Of a stretch of 64,000 nt of DNA, positions 7,471 through 15,798 are shown one piece after another. Origin of the DNA: JAVVHH01 sp964235765 (lineage in GTDB: Bacteria > Pseudomonadota > Alphaproteobacteria > Acetobacterales > Acetobacteraceae); NCBI GenBank assembly GCA_964235765.1, contig CAXSDH010000008.1:1-64000 (forward strand). Direction: 5' to 3'. The position numbers were made by a program, and so were the translations under genes. Positions within the stretch are counted from its first letter, which is position 1. The number at the start of each line of letters is the position of its first letter. The notes beneath the pieces are model-generated. The model saw only the letters and a program-made list of their open reading frames with translations, was not told the origin of the DNA and ran no database searches.

Positions 7471-7572
7471 CGGCGTTCCCCGGAGAGCAGCGGCAACCCA
7501 GGGGATCATACAGGCTATAGCCGCGTTCGAAAGCAGGCGGCAGCCGGCGCCAAGGCCGCACTGCCCTGGTAG

Positions 7573-7605
7573 GGGCGGGAACGGCCGCGCCGGCCGTCCC
7601 CGCCC
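7573..7605 (-). terminator. hairpin after isocitrate lyase
   Basis: A 14-bp stem with one mismatch (GGGCGGGAACGGCC against GGCCGTCCCCGCCC) and a five-base loop, starting about 10 bases past the icl stop. There is no U-tract, so it may end transcription only weakly or protect the 3' end. Confidence 0.5.
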
Positions 7606-7614
7606 GGCTGTACG

Positions 7615-8994
7615 CTAACGATCCGGCGCGGAGACGGCCCAGGCGTGGGCGTGCACCAGCCCGTCGTCATGGTCGTGCTGCGCCGCCGGGGCCGGGGCGG
7701 CGTCGTGGAACTGCGCCGTCTCCGTGCTGCCGGCCATCGCCGTCGTGCTGGACTGCCCGCCCGAGGCGGCCACCGCCACGGCGTCGAACCAGCCGGTGCC
7801 GACCTCGCGCTGGTGCCGGGTCGCGGTGTAGCCGTCCGTCTCCGACGCGAACTCGGCCTGCTGCAGCTCGGAATACGCCGCCATGCCGCGCTCCTTGTAG
7901 CCGCGGGCCAGCGTGAACATGCTGTGGTTCAGGCTGTGGAACCCCGCCAGGGTGACGAACTGGAAGCGGTAGCCCATCGCGGCGATCCGCTGCTGGAAGG
8001 TAGCGATCGCCTCCGGCGAGAGCTTCTTCTGCCAGTTGAAGCTGGGCGAGCAGTTGTAGGCCAGCATCTTGCCCGGGAACTCGGCGTGGATCGCGTTGGC
8101 GAAGCGCTGCGCCTCGTCGAGGTTGGGCTCGCTCGTCTCCCACCACAGCAGATCGGAATACGGCGCGAAGGCCAGGCCGCGGGCGATGGCGTAGTCCACG
8201 CCCATGCCGGGCCGGATGCGATGGAAGCCCTCGGCGGTCCGCTCGCCGGTCAGAAACGGCCGGTCGCGCGCATCCACGTCCGTGGTCAGCAACTGCGCCG
8301 AATGCGCGTCGGTCCGGCAGAGCAGCACGGTGGCGACCCCCTCGACGTCGGCCGCTAGGCGGGCGGCGTTCAGGGTGCGGATGTGCTGGCTGATCGGCAC
8401 CAGCACCTTGCCGCCCAGGTGGCCGCACTTCTTCTCCGACGCGAGCTGGTCCTCGAAATGCACGCCCGCCGCGCCGGCGGCGATCATCGCCCGCATCAGC
8501 TCGAACGCGTTCAGCGGGCCGCCGAACCCGGCCTCCGCATCGGCCACGATCGGCGCCATCCAATGCGTATCCGTCTCGCCCTCGAGTTGCGCGATCTGGT
8601 CGCACCGCCGCAGCGCCGCATTGATCCGCTGCAACACCTGCGGCACCGAGTTCACAGCATAGAGCGACTGGTCCGGATACATCTCGCACGAGGTGTTCGC
8701 GTCGGCGGCGACCTGCCAGCCCGACAGGTAGATCGCCTTCAGCCCGGCGCGCACCTGCTGCATCGCCTGGTTGCCGGTCAGGGCGCCGAGGGTGTTCACG
8801 TAAGGCTCGGTGCGGAGCAGGTGCCACAGTCGCGCCGCGCCCATCTCGGCCAGGGTGTGGCGGATGCGGAAGGTGCCGGCGAGGCGGGCCACGTCGGCGT
8901 CGCTGTAATCGCGCCGGATGCCGCCGAAGCGGTCGGGATCACGGCCGGGGCCAGAGGGCATCCCGTCGGGGGCGTGATGGATGGTCGGCTGCAT
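7615..8994 (-). CDS. aceA: isocitrate lyase
   Basis: 459 aa from ATG 8994, chosen for the upstream AGGAGA. It splits isocitrate to succinate and glyoxylate in the glyoxylate shunt. The catalytic signature KKCGHLGGK is present with Cys190. Other family blocks are LSGWQVAADANTS, VADAEAGFGG, WWETSEP, and YNCSPSFNW. Length and motifs are normal for the short bacterial form. An extra His/Ala-rich tail (AQHDHDDGLVHAHAWA) ends the protein. It is divergent from the ScfR/RamB-like regulator gene; that layout is the usual way this shunt gene is controlled by acetate or short-chain acids. No malate synthase gene is in the window. Confidence 0.95.
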   Translation of the reverse strand: MQPTIHHAPDGMPSGPGRDPDRFGGIRRDYSDADVARLAGTFRIRHTLAEMGAARLWHLLRTEPYVNTLGALTGNQAMQQVRAGLKAIYLSGWQVAADANTSCEMYPDQSLYAVNSVPQVLQRINAALRRCDQIAQLEGETDTHWMAPIVADAEAGFGGPLNAFELMRAMIAAGAAGVHFEDQLASEKKCGHLGGKVLVPISQHIRTLNAARLAADVEGVATVLLCRTDAHSAQLLTTDVDARDRPFLTGERTAEGFHRIRPGMGVDYAIARGLAFAPYSDLLWWETSEPNLDEAQRFANAIHAEFPGKMLAYNCSPSFNWQKKLSPEAIATFQQRIAAMGYRFQFVTLAGFHSLNHSMFTLARGYKERGMAAYSELQQAEFASETDGYTATRHQREVGTGWFDAVAVAASGGQSSTTAMAGSTETAQFHDAAPAPAAQHDHDDGLVHAHAWAVSAPDR

Positions 8995-9024
8995 CGAGGT
9001 TCTCCTGTGTGGTCGGAATACGTC

Positions 9025-9130
9025 TATAATTGACATTGCGGCCGCGAAGGCCAGAGTGCAGTGGTGATGTAGTTGCGTAAATAGGTTCTAAATTGACACA
9101 TTCTAACTCGAATTCGTAAAGGTTTGTAAA
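9025..9130. promoter_or_regulatory. icl/regulator divergent control region with TTxGTAAA boxes
   Basis: This 135-bp spacer is markedly AT-richer than its surroundings. Three related boxes occur: TTGCGTAAA (9073-9081), TTCGTAAA (9113-9120) and TTTGTAAA (9123-9130, touching the regulator ATG). They resemble the TTTGCAAA-like sites known for RamB-type regulators, so autoregulation is likely. TATAAT (9025-9030) and TTGACA (9030-9035, 9093-9098) elements are present, but exact promoters cannot be assigned. Confidence 0.55.
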
Positions 9131-10536
9131 TGGCAGCCCCCTTGATCGGCCGCACAGTGCGCCGCCTCCGCGGCGAGCAGGCCCTTACGCAGCAGGCGCT
9201 CGCCGCCCGGCTCGGCATCTCGGCCAGCTACCTGAACCTGATCGAGCACGAGCAGCGGCCGGTGACCGCCAGCCTGCTGATCAAGCTGGCGGAGACGCTG
9301 CGGGTTGATCTCGCGGCGCTGTCGGGCAGCCAGGAGCGGCAGTTGGAGACCGGCTTGCGGGAGGTGTTCGCCGACCCGCTGCTCGACCAGCCGGTTCCTG
9401 CCGCCGACCTCGCGGCGCTGGCGACCAGCAGCCCCGCGGCAAGCCGGGCCGTGCTTGCGCTATACCGCGCGTGGAAAGTGGCCCGCGAGGAGAGCAGCGG
9501 CATGGCCCTGCCGTCCGGGCGCCGCATCCTGCTGCCGAACGAGGAAGCGCGGGACGCCTTCCATGAACGGTCCAACCACTTCGCCGAGATCGAGGCGGCG
9601 TCGGAGGCGATCGGCGCCCATTTGCCGGACACGCCGGCGGAGCGCGACCATGCGGTCGCCGAACGGTTGCGGCGGCTGCACGGGCTGCGCATCCACACTG
9701 GCCCGCTCGAGGGCGCACTGCGCCGCTACGACCCGGCGGCGCGCAGCCTCGCCCTCTCGGAACAACTGCCCCGCGAGAGCCAGGCGTTCCATCTGGCGTT
9801 CCAGCTCGTGCTGCTGGAGGCGCGGGAGCCGATCGAGGCGCTGGTGGCCGTCATCGCGCCAAGCTCGGGCGAGGCCGGATCGTTGATCCGGCTGGGCCTG
9901 CTGAACTACGCCGCGGCCGCCGTGCTGATGCCATACGAACGCTTCCGCACCGCCGCCGCCGACCTGCGCCACGATGTCGAGGCGCTGGCGGCGCGCTTCG
10001 GCGTCAGCTTCGAGCAAGCCTGCCACCGGCTGTCGTCCCTGCAGCGGCCGGGCGCCCGCGGCGTGCCCTACTTCTTTCTCCGCGTGGACCCGGCCGGCAA
10101 CGTCAGCAAGCGGTTCTCCGCTGCCGGATTCCCCTTCGCGCGCTTCGGCGGCTCCTGTCCGCGCTGGGTGGTGCACGCCGCCTTCGCCCAGCCCGGCCGC
10201 ATCCACGTCCAGGTCGCGGCCCTGCCGGACGGCGCGGCCTTTCTCTGCTTCGCCCGCTGCGTGGTTGGCCGTGCGGCGAGCTGGGGCGAGCCGCCGCCCA
10301 CGCACGTGGTCGCCATGGGCTGCGACCTCGGCCATGCCGACCAGGTCGCCTATGCGGACGGCATCGACCTCGCGCGGGCGGCGGTGGGCATCGGCCTATC
10401 GTGCCGGCTCTGCGATCGGCAGGCTTGCCGCAGCCGGGCCTTCCCGCCGCTCGAGCACCGCCTGGCGCTCGATCCGCTGCTGGGAAGCGACAGCCCCTAC
10501 CGATTTATGGCCAAGCCCGCTCAAACCTCGCGGTAG
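9130..10536 (+). CDS. XRE-family regulator, ScfR/RamB-like (HTH + IrrE/DUF2083)
   Basis: 468 aa. The N-terminal HTH_XRE domain (about residues 6-65) contains LTQQALAARLGISASYLNLIEHEQRP. The middle resembles the ImmA/IrrE region without its HExxH zinc site. The C-terminal domain carries GGSCPRWVVHAAF and a Cys pair in LSCRLCDRQACRSRAFPP. This is the architecture of the short-chain-fatty-acid regulators (RamB, ScfR, MccR). It diverges from isocitrate lyase and probably controls it and itself in response to acetyl- or propionyl-CoA metabolism. Its 3' end overlaps the convergent copD by 16 bp. Confidence 0.88.
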   Translation: MAAPLIGRTVRRLRGEQALTQQALAARLGISASYLNLIEHEQRPVTASLLIKLAETLRVDLAALSGSQERQLETGLREVFADPLLDQPVPAADLAALATSSPAASRAVLALYRAWKVAREESSGMALPSGRRILLPNEEARDAFHERSNHFAEIEAASEAIGAHLPDTPAERDHAVAERLRRLHGLRIHTGPLEGALRRYDPAARSLALSEQLPRESQAFHLAFQLVLLEAREPIEALVAVIAPSSGEAGSLIRLGLLNYAAAAVLMPYERFRTAAADLRHDVEALAARFGVSFEQACHRLSSLQRPGARGVPYFFLRVDPAGNVSKRFSAAGFPFARFGGSCPRWVVHAAFAQPGRIHVQVAALPDGAAFLCFARCVVGRAASWGEPPPTHVVAMGCDLGHADQVAYADGIDLARAAVGIGLSCRLCDRQACRSRAFPPLEHRLALDPLLGSDSPYRFMAKPAQTSR

Positions 10537-12185
10537 TTCAGCAGGATCGCACCCACGAGCACGAAGCAGGCCGGCCACACCCACCCCGCCCAGCGGCGCA
10601 CCGCCCCATCGGCGCGCAGCTCCAGCCAGCGGGACCAGCCCGCGGCGACGCCGGCCAGCGCCAGCGGCGTATGGGCCAGCTCGATCAACAGTTGGTCGCG
10701 CACGTTGCCGATCGCGTGGCTATGGGTGAGCAGCAAGGCGCCGCCCAGCGCGGTGACCAGCGGGAACACCAGCGCCGAGGCCCGGCTGCGCAGCCGCCCG
10801 TTGCGCACGCCCCACTCGAACACGGCGAAGGCCACGATCAGGATGACGAACATGCGGTGCTGCAGCACCTCGACGTCGCGGAAGCTCTCGAAGAAGCCGA
10901 TCTCGCCCAGCGGCCAGACCTCCGGGTCCGAGCGCAGGAACAGGAATACCGCAAGGCCCAGCATCGCCAGCGGCCAGTGCTTGGCCCAGCCGTATCCCGC
11001 CCGGTGCAGCAGGGCGAGCACGCCGATCAAGGTCACGAACAGGCCGGCCCAGTGATGGTTGTACTCGGACCAGGCGATGTCGGCCGCGTTGCGCGCGGGC
11101 AGTTCGCCGGAGCCGGGCGTGAAGGCTTGCGCGGGCGCCACCTTTTCGATGGAGGCCTGGCGCTGGGCGGCGGCTTCCCGGTCGAGCTGCGCTTGCAGCG
11201 CCGGCAGCGCGAGCGAATCCCGGTCCGGCGACACCAGGCGAGGCCAGTGGGGCGTGTTGCGCTCCAGGATTTCCGCCCAGGTCACGCGGTCCTGCTTGAG
11301 GTCCACGGCCGGGGGCACGCTGGTCAGCGACGCGGCGGCGAAGAAGATGGTGAAGCCGATGCCGATCTCCACCTCGGCGAAACGCTTGAGGCGCAGCACC
11401 GGGGTGGCCGGGTCGGCCCGCAGGCGCCGCACCACGAGGAAGTTGCCGAGGCCCAGCAGCAGCAGCGCGCCGAACATCGTCACCTTGGCGCCGACCATGA
11501 CGCCGTATGCCGTGCCGTAGGCGGCCTTCCACGAGCCGATATAGACCGTGGCGAACACCGCGGCCGACACCAGGATGCACAGCACGCCAGCCATGCTGAT
11601 GCGCGAAAACCGCTCGCCGACCCGGCGGAACGCCGCGCCGTTCTCCAACTGGCTCAGGGCCATGACGAAGCACGGGATGCCGCCCACCCAAACCGCGGCG
11701 CCGATGATGTGCGTGGCGGTGGCCGCCAGCAGCAGCGGGCCGCCGCTCAGGCGCGCCGCCGCATGGGTGGTCAGCGTGGCTGCCAGGACGACGACGGCGC
11801 ACAGGGCGAGCAGCGGTGCGGCGCCGATCGGCCGCCGGGCCATGAGGCAGGCGGCGAGCGCCGCGGCGGCGGCCATCTTGACCAGCCCGGCCACGGCGAA
11901 GTTGGCCCCGAGCACGCCTTGGACGGGCAGTTGCAGGGTGTCCATCAGCACGGCCGACTGCATCGCCACGGTCAGCACCTCGCAAATTACGAGGGCGACG
12001 GCGCTCCAGCCAGCGATCCCGGCCGTGCGGCGGGCAAGCTCGGCGCCTTCCCGCAAGTCGGGCGCGAAGGGCCGGGCCAGCAGCACCAGGAACAGCGTGC
12101 CGCCCAAGGCCATGCTCTGCGCCACGATGGTGACGCCGTGCAGGATGATGCTCAGGTAGCCGAAGAGGTCGATCAGCAGCGCCAT
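10521..12185 (-). CDS. copD: CopD-family copper export/import membrane protein
   Basis: 554 aa. It starts at ATG 12185, which shares one base with the copC stop. Many membrane helices are seen. The CopD domain lies in the N-terminal two-thirds (HGVTIVAQSMALGGTLFLVLLARPF, THAAARLSGG, THIIGAAVWVGGIPCF). A C-terminal extension of further helices with HHWAGLF and LLTHSHAIGN follows, richer in His than usual and plausibly metal-binding. CopD works with periplasmic CopC in copper movement across the inner membrane. The long C-terminal part is common in alpha- and betaproteobacterial CopD. Confidence 0.85.
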   Translation of the reverse strand: MALLIDLFGYLSIILHGVTIVAQSMALGGTLFLVLLARPFAPDLREGAELARRTAGIAGWSAVALVICEVLTVAMQSAVLMDTLQLPVQGVLGANFAVAGLVKMAAAAALAACLMARRPIGAAPLLALCAVVVLAATLTTHAAARLSGGPLLLAATATHIIGAAVWVGGIPCFVMALSQLENGAAFRRVGERFSRISMAGVLCILVSAAVFATVYIGSWKAAYGTAYGVMVGAKVTMFGALLLLGLGNFLVVRRLRADPATPVLRLKRFAEVEIGIGFTIFFAAASLTSVPPAVDLKQDRVTWAEILERNTPHWPRLVSPDRDSLALPALQAQLDREAAAQRQASIEKVAPAQAFTPGSGELPARNAADIAWSEYNHHWAGLFVTLIGVLALLHRAGYGWAKHWPLAMLGLAVFLFLRSDPEVWPLGEIGFFESFRDVEVLQHRMFVILIVAFAVFEWGVRNGRLRSRASALVFPLVTALGGALLLTHSHAIGNVRDQLLIELAHTPLALAGVAAGWSRWLELRADGAVRRWAGWVWPACFVLVGAILLNYREV

Positions 12186-12526
12186 CAGGGAGCCCGGATG
12201 GTGAACGGCACGTCCCCGCGGGTGATATGGCCATCGACGGCGAGCACCTGCCAGCGCAGCGTGTACTCGCCCGGCGGCAGGTCGATCCGTGCTGCGAGCG
12301 AATCGGCCGGGCTGTCGGGCAGGATCGGGACGGGCGTATCGGCGGGCGCGCGCCGCAGCACGAGGCGGGAGCGGGCGTGGTCGATCCGGCTGTTGAACCG
12401 CAGCAGCACCGGCGTGACGCCCGGCGCCGCCGAGCCGTGGGCCGCAGGCTGGCTCTCCAGCAGGATCGCGTGCGCGGACGCAATCCCGGGCGTGAGCAGG
12501 ACGGCCGCAAAAAGGATATGGCGCAT
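12185..12526 (-). CDS. copC: CopC-family periplasmic copper-binding protein
   Basis: 113 aa. The signal peptide MRHILFAAVLLTPGIASA ends just before His, giving a mature N-terminal His as in Cu(II)-binding CopC/YobA. The Cu(II) partner residues are visible in the C-terminal strand VLAVDGHITRGDVPF (Asp and His). The beta-barrel motif YTLRWQVLAVDGH is typical. No Met-rich Cu(I) loop is seen. It is joined directly to copD, and together they form a two-gene copper operon. Confidence 0.88.
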   Translation of the reverse strand: MRHILFAAVLLTPGIASAHAILLESQPAAHGSAAPGVTPVLLRFNSRIDHARSRLVLRRAPADTPVPILPDSPADSLAARIDLPPGEYTLRWQVLAVDGHITRGDVPFTIRAP

Positions 12527-12578
12527 GATGGCGCGGCATCTAGCGCGCGGGGGCCGGGGTGTCCATGATCCCCGCCCA

Positions 12579-13149
12579 ATGACGATATATCCCGACCGGC
12601 NNNNNNNNNNNNNNNNNNNNNNNNNNNNNNNNNNNNNNNNNNNNNNNNNNNNNNNNNNNNNNNNNNNNNNNNNNNNNNNNNNNNNNNNNNNNNNNNNNNN
12701 GGCCGAGCGCCTCCCGGCCCGGGCCGGGCGGGCGCGCCGCCTATCGCCGCTTCCTGCCCGTCAGCCTGCGCTGGATGGACAACGACGTGTTCGGCCACGT
12801 GAACAACGTGCACTATTACAGCTTCTTCGACACCGCCGTATGCGAGTTCCTGGTCGGGCAGGGCATCCTGACCTGGCGCGGCAGCGGCCATTTCATGGTG
12901 GTGGCCGAGAGCGGGTGCCGGTACCACGCCGAGGTGGCGTTTCCGGATACGATCACCGCCGGCCTGCGGGTGGCGCGGCTGGGCGGCAGCTCCGTGCGAT
13001 ACGAGATCGGCATCTTCCGCGAAGATTCGGAGCTTGCCTCGGCCGAAGGGTTCTTCGTGCATGTGTGCGTGGACAGCGCCACCCGCCGCCCCGCGCCGCT
13101 GCCCGAGCGGTGGCGCCAGGCGCTGCAGACGATTGCGATAGGAGAGTAG
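12579..13149 (+). CDS. 4HBT acyl-CoA thioesterase, N terminus lost in assembly gap
   Basis: The hot-dog thioesterase motif WMDNDVFGHVNNVHYYSFFDTAV marks the 4-hydroxybenzoyl-CoA thioesterase family; the Asp in the D-x-FGHVNN region is the usual catalytic residue. The sequence reads open back to the gap edge at 12701 (ending AAYRRFLPVSLRW). An ATG at 12579 just before the gap (MTIYPDR) is the likely start, but the N run (12601-12700) hides the join and its length is arbitrary. The gene is followed after 2 bp by the SDR gene, so the two are co-transcribed. Substrate unknown; hydrolysis of acyl-CoA in a degradation pathway is likely. Confidence 0.75.
12601..12700. other. assembly gap (100 N)
   Basis: A run of exactly 100 N near the start of the thioesterase gene. 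Real length unknown. Confidence 0.99.
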
Positions 13150-13151
13150 GC

Positions 13152-13931
13152 ATGGATGTCGGTTTGACGGGCAAGCGCGCCCTGGTGTGCGCGGCCAGCA
13201 AGGGCCTGGGCCGCGCCTGCGCGATGGCGCTGGCGCGAGAGGGCGTGTCGGTGACCATCACCGCGCGCACCGTGGCGACCCTCGAGCAGACCGCGGCCGA
13301 GATCCGCGCCGAAACGGGAGCCGACGTGACCGCGGTGGCAGGCGACATCACCACGGAGGCCGGCCGGGCCGGGGCGCTCGCGGCGTGCCCCGACCCGGAC
13401 ATCCTGATCAACAACGCCGGCGGCCCGCCGCCGGGCGACTTCCGCGCCTGGGAGCGGGACGACTGGATCCGCGCGCTCGACGCCAACATGCTGACGCCGA
13501 TCCAGCTCATCCGTTCGGTGGTGGACGGCATGATCGCCCGGCGGTTCGGCCGCATCGTCAACATCACCTCGGGCAGCGTGAAGTCGCCCATCCCGAGCCT
13601 GGGCATGAGCAACGGCGCGCGCTCCGGGCTGACCGGCTTCGTCGCCGGGCTGTCCCGCCAGGTGGCGCGGCACAACGTGACGATCAACAACCTGCTGCCG
13701 GGCCCCTTCATGACGGACCGGCTGCGCTCCAACACCCAAGACGCCGCGACGGCGAACGGGCGCACGGTGGAACAGGAGCTGGCCGAGCGCGCCAAGGGCT
13801 GGCCCGCCGGCCGGCCCGGCGAGCCCTCGGAGTTCGGCGACGCTTGCGTGTTCCTGTGCGCGGCCTCTTCGGGCTTCGTGGTCGGGCAGAACCTGTTGCT
13901 GGACGGGGGGCTGTTCAACTCGACGATGTAG
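13152..13931 (+). CDS. short-chain dehydrogenase/reductase-like protein lacking YxxxK
   Basis: 259 aa. The Rossmann start LVCAASKGLGRACAMALA and the NNAGGPPPG motif are normal. ITSGS keeps the catalytic Ser, but the position of the catalytic Tyr/Lys reads SNGAR (LGMSNGARSGLTGF), so Tyr and Lys are replaced by Ser and Arg. The C-terminal GQNLLLDGG is intact. This subgroup is usually annotated 3-oxoacyl-ACP reductase by homology; without Tyr/Lys that chemistry is doubtful. It follows the thioesterase after 2 bp and is itself followed by an array of palindromic boxes. Confidence 0.85.
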   Translation: MDVGLTGKRALVCAASKGLGRACAMALAREGVSVTITARTVATLEQTAAEIRAETGADVTAVAGDITTEAGRAGALAACPDPDILINNAGGPPPGDFRAWERDDWIRALDANMLTPIQLIRSVVDGMIARRFGRIVNITSGSVKSPIPSLGMSNGARSGLTGFVAGLSRQVARHNVTINNLLPGPFMTDRLRSNTQDAATANGRTVEQELAERAKGWPAGRPGEPSEFGDACVFLCAASSGFVVGQNLLLDGGLFNSTM

Positions 13932-13936
13932 TGAGT

Positions 13937-13996
13937 TGTGCATTGCACACGGGGGTGAGTTGTGCATTGCACACGGGGCGAGTTGTGCATTGCACA
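13937..13996. repeat. three perfect palindromic boxes TGTGCATTGCACA
   Basis: Identical 13-bp palindromes lie at 13937-13949, 13961-13973 and 13984-13996, at 24- and 23-bp periods, inside a larger near-identical unit (GAGTTGTGCATTGCACACGGG). They occupy the gap between the SDR stop and the binding-protein gene start at 14043. The spacing is near two helical turns, which suits cooperative binding of a dimeric repressor to that gene. Tandem expansion without function is the alternative. Confidence 0.6.
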
Positions 13997-14042
13997 CAGC
14001 TAGCCCCGCCCCTACGCTTGGGCTCCTGGGGCGGAGGGTGCG

Positions 14043-15554
14043 ATGCGGGTGCGGGCGTGGCTGGGCGGATTGGTGGTCGCAAGCGCGCTGGGGCTCGGGC
14101 CGGCGCAGGCGCAGAAAGCGCAGGACACGCTGCGGGTGGCCTGGCGCGACGCCATCCCGAACGTGGATTTCTTCTACAACTCGCTGCGCACCGGCCTCGT
14201 CGTCTCGCATCACGTCTGGGACACGCTGATCCACCGCGACCCCGAGACGTTCCAGCTCAAGCCATTGCTGGCCACGTCGTGGCGCTACATCGATGACACC
14301 ACGATCGAGTTCGAGCTGCGGCCAGGCGTGGTGTTTCATGACGGCAGCAAGTTCAGCGCCGATGACGTGGTGTATACGATCGGCTCCGTCCTCACGGACA
14401 AGCAGGTGTCCGTGCCCAGCAACTACAGCTTCATCGAAAGCGTCGAGAAGGTCGATGACCTGAAGGTGCGCATCAAGCTGAAGCGTGTTTTCCCGGCCGC
14501 GCTCGAATATTTCTCGATGGTGCTGCCGATCTATCCCAAGGCTTACCGGGAGCGGGTGGGCGGCGACTTCTCCAAGATGCCGGTCGGCACCGGGCCGTAT
14601 CGGGTCACCCGGGTCGACGGCGTGACCCAGATCGACATGGAGCGCAACGACGCCTACTTCGACGGGCCGAAGGGCAAGCCTGCCATACGCCGCATCGTGA
14701 TCAAGGAGGTGGCGGACGCCACCGGCGAACTGACGCAAATCTTGGGCGGCCAGGCAGATTGGATTTGGCAATTCAGCCCGGACCAGTTGGAGAACATCGG
14801 CAAGATGCCGACGCTGCAAACGCTCACCAACGAGAGCATGCGCGTCGGCTACATGAACATGGACGCCGCGGGGCGCACCGGGGCCGACAACCCGCTCACC
14901 AACGTCAAGGTCCGCCAGGCCATCATCCACGCGATCGACCGGCAGACCATGGCCAAGCAGTTCATGCCCGGCGGTGCCCGCGTGCTGGACGCGCCATGCT
15001 TTCCCACCCAATTCGGCTGCGATCAGGCGGTCGCCACCAAATACGAATATGACCCGGCGAAGGCGAAGGCGATGCTGGCCGAAGCGGGCTTTCCCAACGG
15101 ATTCGACACGGAAGTCGTGACCTACCTGCTGCCCCAATGGGTCGGGGCGATCCAGAACTACCTCGGGGCGGTCGGCATTCGCGCGAAGGTCACGCAGTTG
15201 CAGATCGGCGCTGTGGTCCAGCGCAGCATCGAGGGCAAGAACCCGCTCGATATGGGCAGTTGGGGCAGCTACTCGATCAACGATGCCTCGGCCTTCATGC
15301 CGTATTTCTTCACCGGCGGCGGCCAGGATTATACCAGGGACGCCGACGTGAAGCGGCTCGTGGAGGAAGGCAGCGCCACCACCGACCCGGACAAGCGCCG
15401 GGCAGCCTACACCGCCGTGATCAAGCGCATCACCGAGCAGGCCTACTTCATGCCGCTGTTCACCTTCGTGACCACCTACGCGACCAGCCGGCAGCTCAAC
15501 TTCAGGACGTTCCGGGACGAGTTGCCGCGCTTCTATCTGGCAAGCTGGAAGTAG
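14043..15554 (+). CDS. ABC transporter substrate-binding protein, SBP_bac_5 (DppA/OppA-like)
   Basis: 503 aa. The signal peptide is MRVRAWLGGLVVASALGLGPAQA. SBP_bac_5 family blocks include LLATSWRYIDDTTIEFELRPGVVFHDG near the N terminus, then VGTGPYRV and VRQAIIHAIDRQTM. It binds peptides or other medium-size solutes in the periplasm. It stands alone: no permease or ATPase gene is adjacent, so it must use a transporter encoded elsewhere. The GGAGGGTGCG before ATG 14043 is a good ribosome site. Three palindromic boxes lie upstream. Confidence 0.9.
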   Translation: MRVRAWLGGLVVASALGLGPAQAQKAQDTLRVAWRDAIPNVDFFYNSLRTGLVVSHHVWDTLIHRDPETFQLKPLLATSWRYIDDTTIEFELRPGVVFHDGSKFSADDVVYTIGSVLTDKQVSVPSNYSFIESVEKVDDLKVRIKLKRVFPAALEYFSMVLPIYPKAYRERVGGDFSKMPVGTGPYRVTRVDGVTQIDMERNDAYFDGPKGKPAIRRIVIKEVADATGELTQILGGQADWIWQFSPDQLENIGKMPTLQTLTNESMRVGYMNMDAAGRTGADNPLTNVKVRQAIIHAIDRQTMAKQFMPGGARVLDAPCFPTQFGCDQAVATKYEYDPAKAKAMLAEAGFPNGFDTEVVTYLLPQWVGAIQNYLGAVGIRAKVTQLQIGAVVQRSIEGKNPLDMGSWGSYSINDASAFMPYFFTGGGQDYTRDADVKRLVEEGSATTDPDKRRAAYTAVIKRITEQAYFMPLFTFVTTYATSRQLNFRTFRDELPRFYLASWK

Positions 15555-15557
15555 GCG

Positions 15558-15758
15558 CTAGAAGCCGACCCGGCCCTTGAGTTCCTCGCGCCAGGCCTTG
15601 CTGGCGCCAGGGGCACAGGGCTGCCCGGTGCTGGTGTCGTAGATCTCCGGCTCGGCATCCGGGTTGTCGCGGAACGCTTGCTTGGCCGCCTCGACCGCCT
15701 GTTCCTCCGTGTCGAACTGGGCAGGTGCCTTGCCGCTCAGGCGCAATTCGTAAGGCAT
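15558..15758 (-). CDS. small conserved-type protein, unknown function (66 aa)
   Basis: ATG 15758 is preceded by AGGGGAGA. The product is MPYELRLSGKAPAQFDTEEQ onward, ending KAWREELKGRVGF: a short, soluble, acidic protein rich in Glu/Ala with one Cys and no signal peptide. It resembles small proteins that recur in Rhodospirillales, but I cannot name a family. It ends three bases from the convergent binding-protein gene. The GNAT gene lies 40 bp upstream on the same strand. Confidence 0.65.
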   Translation of the reverse strand: MPYELRLSGKAPAQFDTEEQAVEAAKQAFRDNPDAEPEIYDTSTGQPCAPGASKAWREELKGRVGF

Positions 15759-15798
15759 GCTGGTCTCCCCTAATGGGCGGCCTGGCGGGGCCGCGATG

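Noticed and set aside
10401..13931. Very long open frame (over 1100 codons) on the plus strand across copD/copC
   Set aside because: Its translation is low-complexity Arg/Gln/His-rich and overlaps well-conserved copC and copD on the other strand. Only its last part is real (the SDR). It is a high-GC shadow.
13937..13996. CRISPR array
   Set aside because: Only three short palindromic units with about 10 bp between them; no spacers of normal length and no cas genes nearby.
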